DNA of 64,000 nt, from assembly GCA_964518725.1 (NCBI GenBank), contig CAZFKP010000009.1:14801-78800 (forward strand), given 5' to 3'. Position numbers and translations under genes: made by a program. Positions 42,900-51,292 of this stretch are shown here, in pieces; within the stretch, counting starts at the first letter, position 1, and each line of letters starts with the position of its first letter. Source of the DNA: JANRKF01 sp964518725 (lineage in GTDB: Bacteria > Pseudomonadota > Alphaproteobacteria > Rickettsiales > SXRF01). The notes under the pieces were generated by a model. The model did not search any database. It was not told the origin of the DNA and was given only the letters and a program-made list of their open reading frames with translations.

Positions 42900-44230
42900 G
42901 GTGTGGCCTGCTTTGGCAGTAAGTAGCCGGTCACGGATGCTTCCGGCACCAATACCGCCTGCGCTGCCTCATGGATTTGTGCAGCGGTCACGGCTTTAGC
43001 GCGATCATCCCAGCGATTGAATTCTTCAGGCGACACTCCGGCCATCACCATCCACCCCATAATGTTGGAAGTCCCGGTCAGCCCTTCACGCGCATAGACT
43101 GACTCCGCCTGCATCAGGCGTTTGGCACGGGCGAGCGCGGCGGCATCCGCACCTTCTTTTTCAAAGCCGGCAAGCGCGTCATCGAGCGCCTTTTCGATCA
43201 CCGGAAGCGGCACATCTTTTTCCGGCGTGATTTCAATGTCAAAGCTCGCAGGCCCGACGGCATAAAACCCATAGGATACATCGACCGAAGCAGCGAGCTT
43301 CTGTTTCACCACCAATGACTGGTAAAGCGCGCTGGTTTTGCCACCACCAAGCAGATGCGACAGAACATAGGCCGGCATGGCGCGCTCCATGCCATCACTG
43401 GCACTCGGCGCAATGTAGCGACGCGAAAGCATCGGCTGTTTCACTTGCGTGTGGGCAAGTGAAACATGGCGCGCTGCACGCTGCGGCGGCTCGGCAAGCC
43501 AATGGCGTGGCGGTACAGGTTTTCCAGGCAAGCTGCCGTAATACTTCTCGGCCAGTGGCTTTAATTCCGCTGCGGTGATATCGCCGCTTACAATCAAGAC
43601 CGCGTTGCCCGGTTGGTAATATTGCGCGTGGAAAGCCCGCGCATCGGCAAGCGTCAGGCCGCTCATCTCATGTTCCCAGCCAATCACCGGATTGTGGTAC
43701 GGATGGTTACGGAACAATGCCGCCTGCATCTGCTCATCAAGCAACGATTCCGGCAGGTTATCGATGCGCTGGCGGCGCTCTTCGAGAATGACCTCACGCT
43801 CTTTCAGCGCCTCTGCGTTAGAAACCGTCAGGCCGCGCATACGGTCGGCCTCCAGCTCCATGGCGAGCGGCAAGCGGTCTTTGGCAATGGTCACATAATA
43901 GGATGTCGCATCGCGCCCGGTGAACGCATTATGGTCGCCGCCGTTTTTACTCACCAGCCGCACATATTCACCGGCGGCGTGGCGCGGGCTGCCTTTGAAC
44001 ATCAAGTGCTCCATGTAATGCGCGAGCCCGGATTTTCCGCGAGGATCGTCCGCCGCACCGATACGGTACCACAGCATATGGTTCACCGCCGGCACACGGT
44101 GATTCGGCAACACAATCACCTGCATGCCATTTTTTAAGGTAAAGCTTTCAATCGGCTGTGTCGACGTGGACGCCGCTTGCACTGGCGATGCAAACGCCAT
44201 CCCTGCCAGCAACCATGCCGCCAGGCGCAA
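42896..44230 (-). CDS. M16 family zinc peptidase, catalytic partner
   Basis: A 444-aa secreted zinc peptidase with signal peptide (LAAWLLAGMAFASPVQA). GLAHYMEHLMFKGSPRH contains the inverted zinc motif HXXEH, and the second ligand Glu lies about 75 residues later (LKEREVILEERRQRID). LSHLLGGGKTSALYQSLV marks the C-terminal half. It stands between the DUF3035 lipoprotein gene (start two bases before its own end) and the non-catalytic M16 gene. Alphaproteobacteria usually keep this lspA-DUF3035-M16-M16 order, pointing to a periplasmic processing or clearance role. Confidence 0.94.
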   Translation of the reverse strand: MRLAAWLLAGMAFASPVQAASTSTQPIESFTLKNGMQVIVLPNHRVPAVNHMLWYRIGAADDPRGKSGLAHYMEHLMFKGSPRHAAGEYVRLVSKNGGDHNAFTGRDATSYYVTIAKDRLPLAMELEADRMRGLTVSNAEALKEREVILEERRQRIDNLPESLLDEQMQAALFRNHPYHNPVIGWEHEMSGLTLADARAFHAQYYQPGNAVLIVSGDITAAELKPLAEKYYGSLPGKPVPPRHWLAEPPQRAARHVSLAHTQVKQPMLSRRYIAPSASDGMERAMPAYVLSHLLGGGKTSALYQSLVVKQKLAASVDVSYGFYAVGPASFDIEITPEKDVPLPVIEKALDDALAGFEKEGADAAALARAKRLMQAESVYAREGLTGTSNIMGWMVMAGVSPEEFNRWDDRAKAVTAAQIHEAAQAVLVPEASVTGYLLPKQATP

Positions 44231-44231
44231 G

Positions 44232-44834
44232 CTACTCGTCCCCTATCCAGCGCTTCAGCACACTCACTGGCCCACCGCCAGTTTCCGGTGTCTCGCCTTC
44301 GGTGACCGGCTTGCCTTCTTCCTGGTTTTTCTGGATGCGCGCCGCTTCATCCTTGGCCTTCACTACCGGTTCCTTATTGCCCGGCAGGGTCGTGACTTTA
44401 TCCCACCACCCCTCTTCTTCGCGGGTGATTTGCTCGTTGATCTTGGTCTCGGTCAGGGTTTTTTTGACGTTCGGGTCAGCATTCGCGGTACCGGCCTTTT
44501 GCAGGAACACATTTTCTGCGGCACTGCTACCAACAGGCTTGGCCACCGGCGTGGAACTCACCGGCGTCACGCGGGTATCCACCGGCACAGAACCCGACTC
44601 GCCGCCCAGCACCAACGATGCCGCTTTATCGCGCGATGTCGGCATGCCACCACTATCAATGCTCGGCGGGCGCAAATCAAATTGCGGCGGCACCGCAAGC
44701 GGTGGTCGGGAAACAACACGGAACTCATCCGGTGCTCGGCGGTCAATGCCGAGTGTCTGTTTGACGGACGTATCGCCGCACGCCGCAAGCAGCAATGCTG
44801 CACACCCGGCAAGGCTCAAAGAAGATAGCTTCAT
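44232..44834 (-). CDS. DUF3035 family lipoprotein
   Basis: A 200-aa lipoprotein with lipobox LLLAACGD. KQTLGIDRRAPDEFRVVSRPPLAVPP is the hallmark of the alphaproteobacterial DUF3035 family; the remainder is low-complexity and Pro/Ser/Asp-rich. I chose the second Met (ATG 44832-44834) because TAGGAT lies seven bases before it; the first Met at 44840 has the ribosome site too close. It stands between lspA and the active M16 peptidase, the usual position. Function unknown; the conserved order suggests a role with lipoprotein maturation or envelope proteolysis. Confidence 0.88.
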   Translation of the reverse strand: MKLSSLSLAGCAALLLAACGDTSVKQTLGIDRRAPDEFRVVSRPPLAVPPQFDLRPPSIDSGGMPTSRDKAASLVLGGESGSVPVDTRVTPVSSTPVAKPVGSSAAENVFLQKAGTANADPNVKKTLTETKINEQITREEEGWWDKVTTLPGNKEPVVKAKDEAARIQKNQEEGKPVTEGETPETGGGPVSVLKRWIGDE

Positions 44835-44843
44835 GGTCATATC

Positions 44844-45326
44844 CTACGCTTTATTTCCGGGGCGAATCATACTCTCTATGCATAAAACTACAACCCCTAT
44901 GAAAATACTGCTATCGGCAATGTTAAAGGCCGGCCAGTGAACCCCAAAGGCGTGGAAATCAAGGAAATCGGCAACGGCACCGAATTGCAGCCGATCGATG
45001 ATGTTGCCGACGGCGCCGCCAACGACCAACCCGATACCAAGCATGGTGAGACGATCCGTCGCTTTCGCAAGCCATACCAGTAGAATTGCAACAATCATTG
45101 AAGCCAGCGCAATCAAGACTTCCGGCATACGCTGGGCTGAAAACATGCCAAAACTAATACCATGATTCCACACCATGACCAAATTGAAAAAACTGGTTAC
45201 CTCAATCGGCGGCCGGTGCGGGAGCGCCATTTTGTAAAGCACGAACCATTTGCTGTACTGGTCGATCAGCACCGTGGCACATGCGATCAGCAACGCCCCG
45301 GCCACAATTTTCTTATTGGCGATCAC
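44844..45326 (-). CDS. lspA: Lipoprotein signal peptidase (signal peptidase II)
   Basis: Inner-membrane aspartic protease that removes lipoprotein signal peptides after lipidation. The 160-aa protein has four membrane segments. VGGAVGNIIDRLQFGAVADFLDF holds the first catalytic Asp (NxxDR) and FNIADSSIFIG the second. VWNHGISFGMF is the conserved G/N/SFG region. Its start overlaps ribF by four bases. In many bacteria ileS lies between ribF and lspA; it is absent here. Several lipoproteins in the window (DUF3035, BON, LpoA-like, MlaA) would be its substrates. Confidence 0.97.
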   Translation of the reverse strand: MIANKKIVAGALLIACATVLIDQYSKWFVLYKMALPHRPPIEVTSFFNLVMVWNHGISFGMFSAQRMPEVLIALASMIVAILLVWLAKATDRLTMLGIGLVVGGAVGNIIDRLQFGAVADFLDFHAFGVHWPAFNIADSSIFIGVVVLCIESMIRPGNKA

Positions 45327-46237
45327 GATTGCGCCTCCTGAATGTCATGTATGATTTGCGTTTTCAGCGCATCCAGTGAAGCGAATTTCTGTTCGTCACG
45401 CAAGAAACGCCGCAGCGTCACCTGCAAATAGTCGCCATAGAGGTTACCCGCTTCGCCAAACAGATGCGCCTCAAGGCGCGGACTGGTGCCGCCGACTGTC
45501 GGGCGCAGCCCGATGTTGGCCACGCCGCGCCGCTCGCCCAATCGGGCGCTGCGCGCCGTTACCGCATACACCCCGGCGCGCGGCAGGAACATGCCAGCAA
45601 GCGAAATATTGGCCGTGGGGAATCCCAGTTCGCGGCCGCGCTTGTCACCATGGGTTATATGGCCGCTGATACGAAAAGGATGACCAAACAACGCTTCTGC
45701 TCGCACCAGGTCACCTTCCGCGAGCGACTCACGAATGGCAGAGGATGAGATCACTCCGCCCGCATGCACCAGCGGTGCGATGGCATGGTAGCTGAACCCC
45801 TGCGCCGTGGCGACATCGGCAAGAAGGGCGCTGGTGCCGCCGCGTTTATGGCCGAAACAAAAATTATCCCCGGTCACCACATGACGAACGCCGAGTTTTT
45901 CTACCAGCAGGGCACTGACAAAGTCTCCGGCACTGGTGGCGGCAAGTGCCGCGTTGAAATGCGGCATGAACACGGCAGAAAACCCCATTTCACGCAACAC
46001 GCTGAGTTTCTCACGCAGGCGCATTAGGCGAAGGCTGGGTGCATCAGGTTTAAAAAATTCACGGGGGTGTGGCTCGAAGGTGAGCACGGCAGAGGTACCC
46101 CCCTGCGTGCGTGCATGTGCCAGCGTTTCATCCAGGATCGCACGGTGGCCGCGATGCAACCCATCGAAATTCCCGATGGCCAGAGATGCGCCCCGGATGC
46201 TTTCAGGCAGCGCGGAAAGATCGCGGAAAAGCTTCAT
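45323..46237 (-). CDS. ribF: Bifunctional riboflavin kinase / FMN adenylyltransferase
   Basis: Makes FMN and FAD from riboflavin. The 304-aa protein has an N-terminal FAD synthetase domain of the nucleotidyltransferase fold (AIGNFDGLHRGHRAILDETL at about residues 20-40, VVTGDNFCFGHKRGG) and a C-terminal riboflavin kinase domain (GFPTANISLAGMFLPRAGVYAV, GVANIGLRPTVGG, LYGDYLQVTLRRFLRDEQKF). It overlaps the MaoC gene by four bases upstream and lspA by four downstream. Confidence 0.97.
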   Translation of the reverse strand: MKLFRDLSALPESIRGASLAIGNFDGLHRGHRAILDETLAHARTQGGTSAVLTFEPHPREFFKPDAPSLRLMRLREKLSVLREMGFSAVFMPHFNAALAATSAGDFVSALLVEKLGVRHVVTGDNFCFGHKRGGTSALLADVATAQGFSYHAIAPLVHAGGVISSSAIRESLAEGDLVRAEALFGHPFRISGHITHGDKRGRELGFPTANISLAGMFLPRAGVYAVTARSARLGERRGVANIGLRPTVGGTSPRLEAHLFGEAGNLYGDYLQVTLRRFLRDEQKFASLDALKTQIIHDIQEAQS

Positions 46238-46665
46238 TTTCTGGACGGCACTTTGATCAGCGCCTCACCGTCAATCACCATGGTATCCTTGACAAAACAC
46301 TGGGTGGACAGTGTGGCACGTTTCTTTTCCGCATTAAGTGCCGTGATGGTGACGACCGCATAGACGGTGTCGCCAACCCGTACAGGGGCAAGGAATTTAA
46401 TGGTCTGACTCATGTAGATGCACCCCGGCCCCGGAAGCTTGGTACCAATCGCAGCCGAAATGAGGGAGGCGGTGAGCATGCCGTGGACGATGCACCCGCC
46501 AAACGGCGTGGCACGCGCATACTCTTCGTTCAGGTGCATCGGGTTGGTGTCACCGGACACGCCAGAAAAATTCCTGAGATCCGTTTCGGTGATGGTACGC
46601 GACACAGTCGCCTTCATGCCGATGGAAAGCTCCTCGAATGAAAATCCGTCGAGCGCGTGATGCAT
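46234..46665 (-). CDS. MaoC-like (R)-specific enoyl-CoA hydratase
   Basis: Single hot-dog-fold protein of 143 aa. LRNFSGVSGDTNPMHLNEEYA and FGGCIVHGMLTASLISAAIG match the (R)-hydratase active site (Asp in SGDxNPxH and the His), so it probably converts enoyl-CoA to (R)-3-hydroxyacyl-CoA, as PhaJ-type enzymes do. I chose ATG 46665; the frame is open upstream but overlaps secF. It overlaps ribF by four bases, and its start lies five bases after the secF stop. With bdhA at 20 kb it hints at hydroxyalkanoate metabolism, but no PHA synthase is visible. Confidence 0.88.
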   Translation of the reverse strand: MHHALDGFSFEELSIGMKATVSRTITETDLRNFSGVSGDTNPMHLNEEYARATPFGGCIVHGMLTASLISAAIGTKLPGPGCIYMSQTIKFLAPVRVGDTVYAVVTITALNAEKKRATLSTQCFVKDTMVIDGEALIKVPSRK

Positions 46666-46669
46666 GCTG

Positions 46670-47581
46670 CTACGCCTTGCTTTCCGTATTGCTGCGGATA
46701 TTAAGGTAAAGCAGTGCCGGAGCCGAAATATAAATCGACGAGTAGGTGCCAATGGCAACGCCAAATACCATCGCGCCGGAGAAGCTGTGGATCACGTCGC
46801 CGCCAAACAGGTAGAGCGCGAGCGATGCAAGCAGCGTCGTCGATGCTGTAAGAATGGTGCGTGACAAGGTTTCGTTGATCGACAGGTTAAGCAGCTCCAT
46901 GATTTCTTTCTTTTTGAAGCGGCGGAGATTCTCGCGGATACGGTCATAGATCACCACCGAGTCGTTGATGGAATAACCGATGATGGTGAGGATGGCGGCC
47001 ACCGCCGTCAGGCCAAACTCAAACCGGGTGAGCGCAAAAAACCCAAGCACCATGATGCTGTCATGCACGAGCGCGAGGATCGCACCGACGCCATATTGCC
47101 ACTCGAAACGGAACCACACATAAATCATGATGGCGGTAAACGACAACAGCGTCGCAATGATGCCGTTTCTGATTAACTCCTGTCCCACCGTCGGGCCGAC
47201 ATAATCAACCTTGCGGTAGCTGATCGCGTGAGGCTGCTGTGCAGACACGATGGTTTTCACCCGCTCAATCACCGTCGCCTGATCATCTTTCCCGGTCACC
47301 TGAATGCGTATCATCACATCGTTCGGCGAGCCGCTGTTTTGCAGGGATATTTCCCCGAACTCGCCCGTGGAAAGTGCGGCACGCATGGCACCGAGGTCGG
47401 CCTCTTGCCCGGTGTGGATTTCCATCAGGACACCGCCGGTGAAATCGATGCCGAGGTTCAGGCCTTTGCTGGCAACAAGGCCAAGCGAGGCGATGGTGAG
47501 CAGGATCGAAATAATAAATCCGACCCAGCGCTTGTCCATGAAACCGAATGCGGGCTGATTGTGAAAAATCTGGAGTGTCAT
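46670..47581 (-). CDS. secF: Protein translocase subunit SecF
   Basis: Inner-membrane RND-type subunit that with SecD uses the proton gradient to aid Sec secretion. The 303-aa protein has six membrane segments; LNLGIDFTGGVLMEI near residue 30 is the SecF signature, and GYSINDSVVIYDRIREN in the middle is highly conserved. KDDQATVIERVKTIV lies in the periplasmic domain. secD is not directly upstream; the next gene is a short unknown 43 bases away, unusual since secD and secF are mostly adjacent. The MaoC gene follows with a five-base gap. Confidence 0.97.
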   Translation of the reverse strand: MTLQIFHNQPAFGFMDKRWVGFIISILLTIASLGLVASKGLNLGIDFTGGVLMEIHTGQEADLGAMRAALSTGEFGEISLQNSGSPNDVMIRIQVTGKDDQATVIERVKTIVSAQQPHAISYRKVDYVGPTVGQELIRNGIIATLLSFTAIMIYVWFRFEWQYGVGAILALVHDSIMVLGFFALTRFEFGLTAVAAILTIIGYSINDSVVIYDRIRENLRRFKKKEIMELLNLSINETLSRTILTASTTLLASLALYLFGGDVIHSFSGAMVFGVAIGTYSSIYISAPALLYLNIRSNTESKA

Positions 47582-47624
47582 AAAATTTTACTCAACTGGG
47601 CTGATAAAAACAGGCGCAGGATAG

Positions 47625-48107
47625 TTACCTTGCCGCCAGATGGCCAGTCCTTTCTTCCATCCGCCGGAGGGCTTTCCCGGTCACTTTTGTTGCAAACTCC
47701 ACCTCGTTGATCGTAACTGCCGGTGCATCCCACAGCGGAACATCCAGCTGCTCGCGACGAACATGGTCGTTGAAATGCTTCCGCATCAGGCCAGCCGTAT
47801 CCTCAAGCAGTTTGTAAAGTACATATTCAGCGGCTGTGTCAGGCACCATTCCCAACCCGTCATCGGCAGGCACAGCATAGGTCAGGCGCAGCCCCCACTC
47901 CTGGCGGTCACGGTCACCACGCGATGGCACGCGTACACCCAGCGGATAAGGCTCGACGTCAAGCTGCTCCACTACCTGCCGTAGAGCCTTCAAATCCCGA
48001 CGGCGGCGGGTGTGATGATGGTCGGTATTCCAGATGCGGTGGCCGATCAGGTCGCAGGCAATCGCCTTGAAATGATGGGCGATGTATTCAGCATCTTCCT
48101 GATCCAT
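47625..48107 (-). CDS. Hypothetical protein between nfu and secF
   Basis: A 160-aa cytoplasmic protein I do not recognise. It is His- and Arg-rich near the start (IWNTDHHHTRRRRDLKALRQ), then DRQEWGLRLTYAVPADDGLG and TAAEYVLYKLLEDTAGLM, and ends in a basic helical tail (TGKALRRMEERTGHLAAR). It starts six bases after the nfu stop, so it is probably cotranscribed with that gene. The secF gene follows after 43 bases. No signal peptide or membrane segment. It could be a conserved hypothetical that the Fe-S scaffold neighbours; no family is claimed. Confidence 0.65.
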   Translation of the reverse strand: MDQEDAEYIAHHFKAIACDLIGHRIWNTDHHHTRRRRDLKALRQVVEQLDVEPYPLGVRVPSRGDRDRQEWGLRLTYAVPADDGLGMVPDTAAEYVLYKLLEDTAGLMRKHFNDHVRREQLDVPLWDAPAVTINEVEFATKVTGKALRRMEERTGHLAAR

Positions 48108-48112
48108 CGGCG

Positions 48113-48670
48113 TTAGGCCACAGCCTCAACAGCGATCACTTCCGGCACATAGTGCTTCAGCATATTCTCAATGCCGTTCTTGAGGGTAACCGTGGAGCTT
48201 GGGCAGCCCGAGCAGGAGCCGTGCAACTCAAGCGTCACAATACCGTCATTAAACCCGTGGAAGATAATATCGCCGCCATCCTGTGCCACAGCCGGACGCA
48301 CACGGGTTTCGATCAGCTCCTTGATTTGTTTCACCAGCTCGGAATCATCTTCGTTGGCAGCGCTAGCCACAGGCGCTTTCCCGGCTTTGATGAGCACAGG
48401 CTTCCCGGCCACAAAATGATCCATGATCGCGGTAAGCAGAATCGGTTTCAGCGCTTCCCAATGCGACGCCTCGTCCTTGGTGACGGTGATGAAATCCGCT
48501 CCGAGGAAGATGGCACTCACACCCTCAACATCAAACAGGGTGCTCGCCAGCGGCGAGATGCTAGCGTCGTCCTTGCCGGTGAAAAATACCGTTCCTGTGG
48601 ACATCACTTCAACGCCCGGGGTAAATTTCAATGTCAACGGGTTGGGCGTGGATTCAGTTTGGATAAACAT
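48113..48670 (-). CDS. Nfu-type iron-sulfur cluster scaffold
   Basis: A 185-aa protein with the N-terminal Nfu domain (MFIQTESTPNPLTLKFTPG, then FLGADFITVTKDE) and a C-terminal NifU domain (IKELIETRVRPAVAQDGGDI) with the cluster Cys pair in GSCSGCPSSTVTLKNG. It carries Fe-S clusters to client proteins, in the NFU1/NfuA manner. I chose ATG 48670, which follows AAAGGA; the frame extends 18 residues upstream over the divergent PEBP leader. It leads the leftward nfu-unknown-secF-maoC-ribF-lspA series. Divergent from the PEBP gene by 75 bases. Confidence 0.94.
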   Translation of the reverse strand: MFIQTESTPNPLTLKFTPGVEVMSTGTVFFTGKDDASISPLASTLFDVEGVSAIFLGADFITVTKDEASHWEALKPILLTAIMDHFVAGKPVLIKAGKAPVASAANEDDSELVKQIKELIETRVRPAVAQDGGDIIFHGFNDGIVTLELHGSCSGCPSSTVTLKNGIENMLKHYVPEVIAVEAVA

Positions 48671-48745
48671 AGTATTTTCCTTTGCGGTTGGTTGATATAT
48701 AGTGCCTGCCACCAAAGGATTCAACCGTTTCCAAGGAGCCCGACC

Positions 48746-49402
48746 ATGAAAAAAACCTTTCTTACCCTCACCGTTTCCAGCCTACTGGCCAGCAACGCCT
48801 ATGCGCTTGAAATTGAACTGAATGGCATCAAAAACGGCGAGCGCATCCCCGACCGGTTCGCCTTTTGCGTGCCGGACGGCAAGGGGAAAACCCAAAATGG
48901 CGGCAATATCAACCCGCAAGTACGCTGGAAAGGGACGCCAAAAGGCACCAAATCATTCGCACTCCTCGTGGTTGATCCCGATGTGCCCGCCACATTCGAC
49001 GATGCGAACCAGGAAGGAAAAACCATTGCCGAAGATTTCCCGCGCCAGAATTTCTATCACTGGGTATTGGTCGACATCCCCAAAGGATTGGCCGCCATCC
49101 GGCAAGGGCAGGATAGCGGCGGCCACGTTGAGGGCGGCAAGCCGACCGGCAAAACCAGCTACGGGGTGAACGGTAAAAACGATTATGCCAGCTTTATGAA
49201 AGGTACGTTCGGCGGCTATGACGGCCCCTGCCCGCCATGGAACGATGCGCGCCTGCACCGCTATCATTTCCGGCTCTATGCGGTTGATACCGAAACGCTC
49301 GGGCTTGCCGGCGACTTCACCGGCAAGGATGCGGAGGCCGCCCTTGCCAACCACACGCTGGCCATGGCAGAAATAATCGGGACATTCAGCAATGCCCAAT
49401 AG
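48746..49402 (+). CDS. YbhB/YbcL (PEBP) family protein with signal peptide
   Basis: A 218-aa secreted protein of the phosphatidylethanolamine-binding/Raf kinase inhibitor family. A signal peptide (KKTFLTLTVSSLLASNAYA) precedes the fold: IPDRFAFCVPDGKG, NINPQVRWKGTPKGTKSFALLVVDPDVPA, FYHWVLVDIPKGLAAI (HW site), YDGPCPPWNDARLHRYHFRLYAVD. These are the conserved ligand-pocket segments. AAGGAG lies before ATG 48746; a longer in-frame reading at 48152 is antisense to nfu and spurious. Its 3' end overlaps the membrane-protein gene by 11 bases. Ligand unknown. Confidence 0.92.
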   Translation: MKKTFLTLTVSSLLASNAYALEIELNGIKNGERIPDRFAFCVPDGKGKTQNGGNINPQVRWKGTPKGTKSFALLVVDPDVPATFDDANQEGKTIAEDFPRQNFYHWVLVDIPKGLAAIRQGQDSGGHVEGGKPTGKTSYGVNGKNDYASFMKGTFGGYDGPCPPWNDARLHRYHFRLYAVDTETLGLAGDFTGKDAEAALANHTLAMAEIIGTFSNAQ

Positions 49403-50870
49403 GACGCTTAACTACGCCACGTCCTGCCTTATTTTTTGCCTGGTCGTCGTCGCGCTGTGCACAAATTTTGAGATGCTGCTTGGTGATGGCGATACGGCGT
49501 GGCACCTGGCGGCGGGCAATCTGATCCGCAGCAGTGGGGCGATCCCGGCGACCGATCCGTGGGCGTTTACCTCCGGCGGCGTGCCGTGGGTCAATCTGGC
49601 GTGGCTGTGGGACGTGTGGATGAGCTGGCTGCATGAGCGGTTCGGGTGGCATGGGCAGCTCGCATTCTTCAGCCTGTGCCATGCGCTGACGATGGTGGTG
49701 CTGTACCAGGCCTGCCTCCTGCGTTCAGGCAACGGCATGGCATCGTTCTTTTCCATGTTCCTGGTGCTGATTTCCATCCCACCCTTTTTGCGTTCGATGT
49801 GGGTGAGCAACCTGTTTGTGGCCACGCTGTTTCTGATCGGGTTGCTGATCGAGTATCGCGGCTGGCGCGTGTGGTGGTGGTATGCGATGCCGCTCGTAAT
49901 GCCGCTGTGGGTGAATGTGCATGGCGGGTTCATTATCGCTTTCGTGGTACTCGGCGCCTTCGGGTTGCAAGCACTGCTGCGGAAAGACTGGCGCAGCGCC
50001 TCCCACATGACCGCAGCCGGGCTGCTGAGCATCGCTGCGCTCGGCATCAGCCCCTACGGTTATACGGGCGTGATCGACGTGGTGCTAAAAACATTTAATA
50101 CCCCTGCCCTTGCCATTATCCCGGAATTCCAGCCATCGGCTTTCTCATGGAGCTTCCTGCTCACCTACCTCTACATTCCGGTGTTCCTGTTCTGCGCCAT
50201 GCACCGTCAGGCAAAGACATCGCTGGCCGAGGCAATTCTTGGGTTCGGACTTATCCTTCCCGCAATGACTTCGATGCGCTACTGGACGTTTGTCTATTTG
50301 TTTTCCTGCCCGATCCTTGCCCAGTTTCTCACCAGCTACATCAAGAACAGCACCCGGCATGGCAATCCGGTGGCTATGCGTATTGCCGGACAGATGAAGC
50401 AGTCTCTGTTCGTCACCCATGCAAAGATGACCGGAGCTGGAATTTCACTGTTGATGCTAGGAGGTATGGCGCTGCTGTTTACCCCAGCAGCGGCGCGGCA
50501 TTTCAAAATCGAAGGCTACGATCCGTACCACAACTTCCTGCCCGCCTACGAATTCGTACATACCCATTACCCCAAGCACCGCTTCCTCACCGATTATGTG
50601 ACGGCAGCACCGTTCATCCTCATCTCCGGCGGGACGTTCCCTGTATTCATCGATGGCCGCGGAGAATCCGCTTATCCGCATTCGCTGGTAGAATCCTACG
50701 TCCGCATGTACAAAGGAGAAAAAGACTGGGAAACCATTCTCGATACTTACCGCATTGACGGGGTGGTACTATTTAATTTTGAACTCCGCTTGCCAGCATT
50801 ATTTCGGGATCGCAAGGGATGGAAAAAAGTGTTTGAGGATAAAACGTCGATCGTGTTTGTGCGTGAATAA
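49392..50870 (+). CDS. Large polytopic membrane protein (possible GT-C-type glycosyltransferase)
   Basis: A 492-aa protein with about ten hydrophobic segments. LLGDGDTAWHLAAGNLIRSSG near residue 30 holds an acidic loop after the first membrane segment, as in GT-C lipid-linked glycosyltransferases, and the soluble C-terminal part (from about residue 380) includes ILISGGTFPVFIDGRGESAYP. I would call it an oligosaccharyl- or mannosyl-transferase-like protein with low certainty. It overlaps the PEBP gene by 11 bases. A strong bidirectional terminator stands 17 bases after its stop. Confidence 0.8.
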   Translation: MPNRTLNYATSCLIFCLVVVALCTNFEMLLGDGDTAWHLAAGNLIRSSGAIPATDPWAFTSGGVPWVNLAWLWDVWMSWLHERFGWHGQLAFFSLCHALTMVVLYQACLLRSGNGMASFFSMFLVLISIPPFLRSMWVSNLFVATLFLIGLLIEYRGWRVWWWYAMPLVMPLWVNVHGGFIIAFVVLGAFGLQALLRKDWRSASHMTAAGLLSIAALGISPYGYTGVIDVVLKTFNTPALAIIPEFQPSAFSWSFLLTYLYIPVFLFCAMHRQAKTSLAEAILGFGLILPAMTSMRYWTFVYLFSCPILAQFLTSYIKNSTRHGNPVAMRIAGQMKQSLFVTHAKMTGAGISLLMLGGMALLFTPAAARHFKIEGYDPYHNFLPAYEFVHTHYPKHRFLTDYVTAAPFILISGGTFPVFIDGRGESAYPHSLVESYVRMYKGEKDWETILDTYRIDGVVLFNFELRLPALFRDRKGWKKVFEDKTSIVFVRE

Positions 50871-50886
50871 CACGCACATAAGCAAA

Positions 50887-50921
50887 AAAAATCCCCGCAG
50901 GTGACGCCTGCGGGGATTTTT
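50887..50921. terminator. Bidirectional intrinsic terminator
   Basis: Perfect 15-base stem (50887-50901 with 50907-50921) around the 5-base loop TGACG. The GC core ATCCCCGCAGG/CCTGCGGGGAT is flanked by A and T runs, so a U-tract follows on both strands. It ends the rightward membrane-protein gene and the leftward VirB2-like gene, whose stop is 18 bases away. Confidence 0.93.
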
Positions 50922-50938
50922 GTCGATCGGCTCGTAAA

Positions 50939-51292
50939 TTAAGGAGACGTCGTGGTACAGCCGGAAACGACCGCGCCACCGCCGGAACCAGCACCCATCG
51001 TATCCACGATTTGCGCGGCGCCAAATACGATCGCCACACCGATACCAACGATCATCGCCATACCCCAGGATACTTTACCCAGGAGTGCGCCGATACCGAT
51101 CACGGTGATCGCGATGGTGGCCAACCCTTTACCAGTGTTACCGGTGAACCACAGAGCAACCGTACAGAGTACGTTACCCATGCGGGTATTAGTGGCATGC
51201 GCCATGTCAGGCAACAGCATGACAAACGCAGCCAGCACCACGAGCAGGCTAGCCTGCCAGTAAAGCGCCAAGTCTTTGTTTTGAGTTTTCAT
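50939..51292 (-). CDS. virB2: TrbC/VirB2-family type IV secretion pilin-like protein
   Basis: A 117-aa small hydrophobic protein of the TrbC/VirB2 family. A long signal sequence ends near DMAHA, then mature residues TRMGNVLCTVALWFTGNTG precede the two pilin membrane helices (LATIAITVIGIGALLG and MAMIVGIGVAIVFGAAQIV) with the GKVSW-type turn between them, as in pilins of type IV secretion systems. The Gly/Ser/Thr-rich C-terminus carries a lone Cys (VSGCTTTSP). No other virB/trb genes are in the window, so this is an isolated pilin gene. AAGG lies before the ATG. Divergent from the DEAD-box gene across a 441-base leader. Confidence 0.88.
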   Translation of the reverse strand: MKTQNKDLALYWQASLLVVLAAFVMLLPDMAHATNTRMGNVLCTVALWFTGNTGKGLATIAITVIGIGALLGKVSWGMAMIVGIGVAIVFGAAQIVDTMGAGSGGGAVVSGCTTTSP

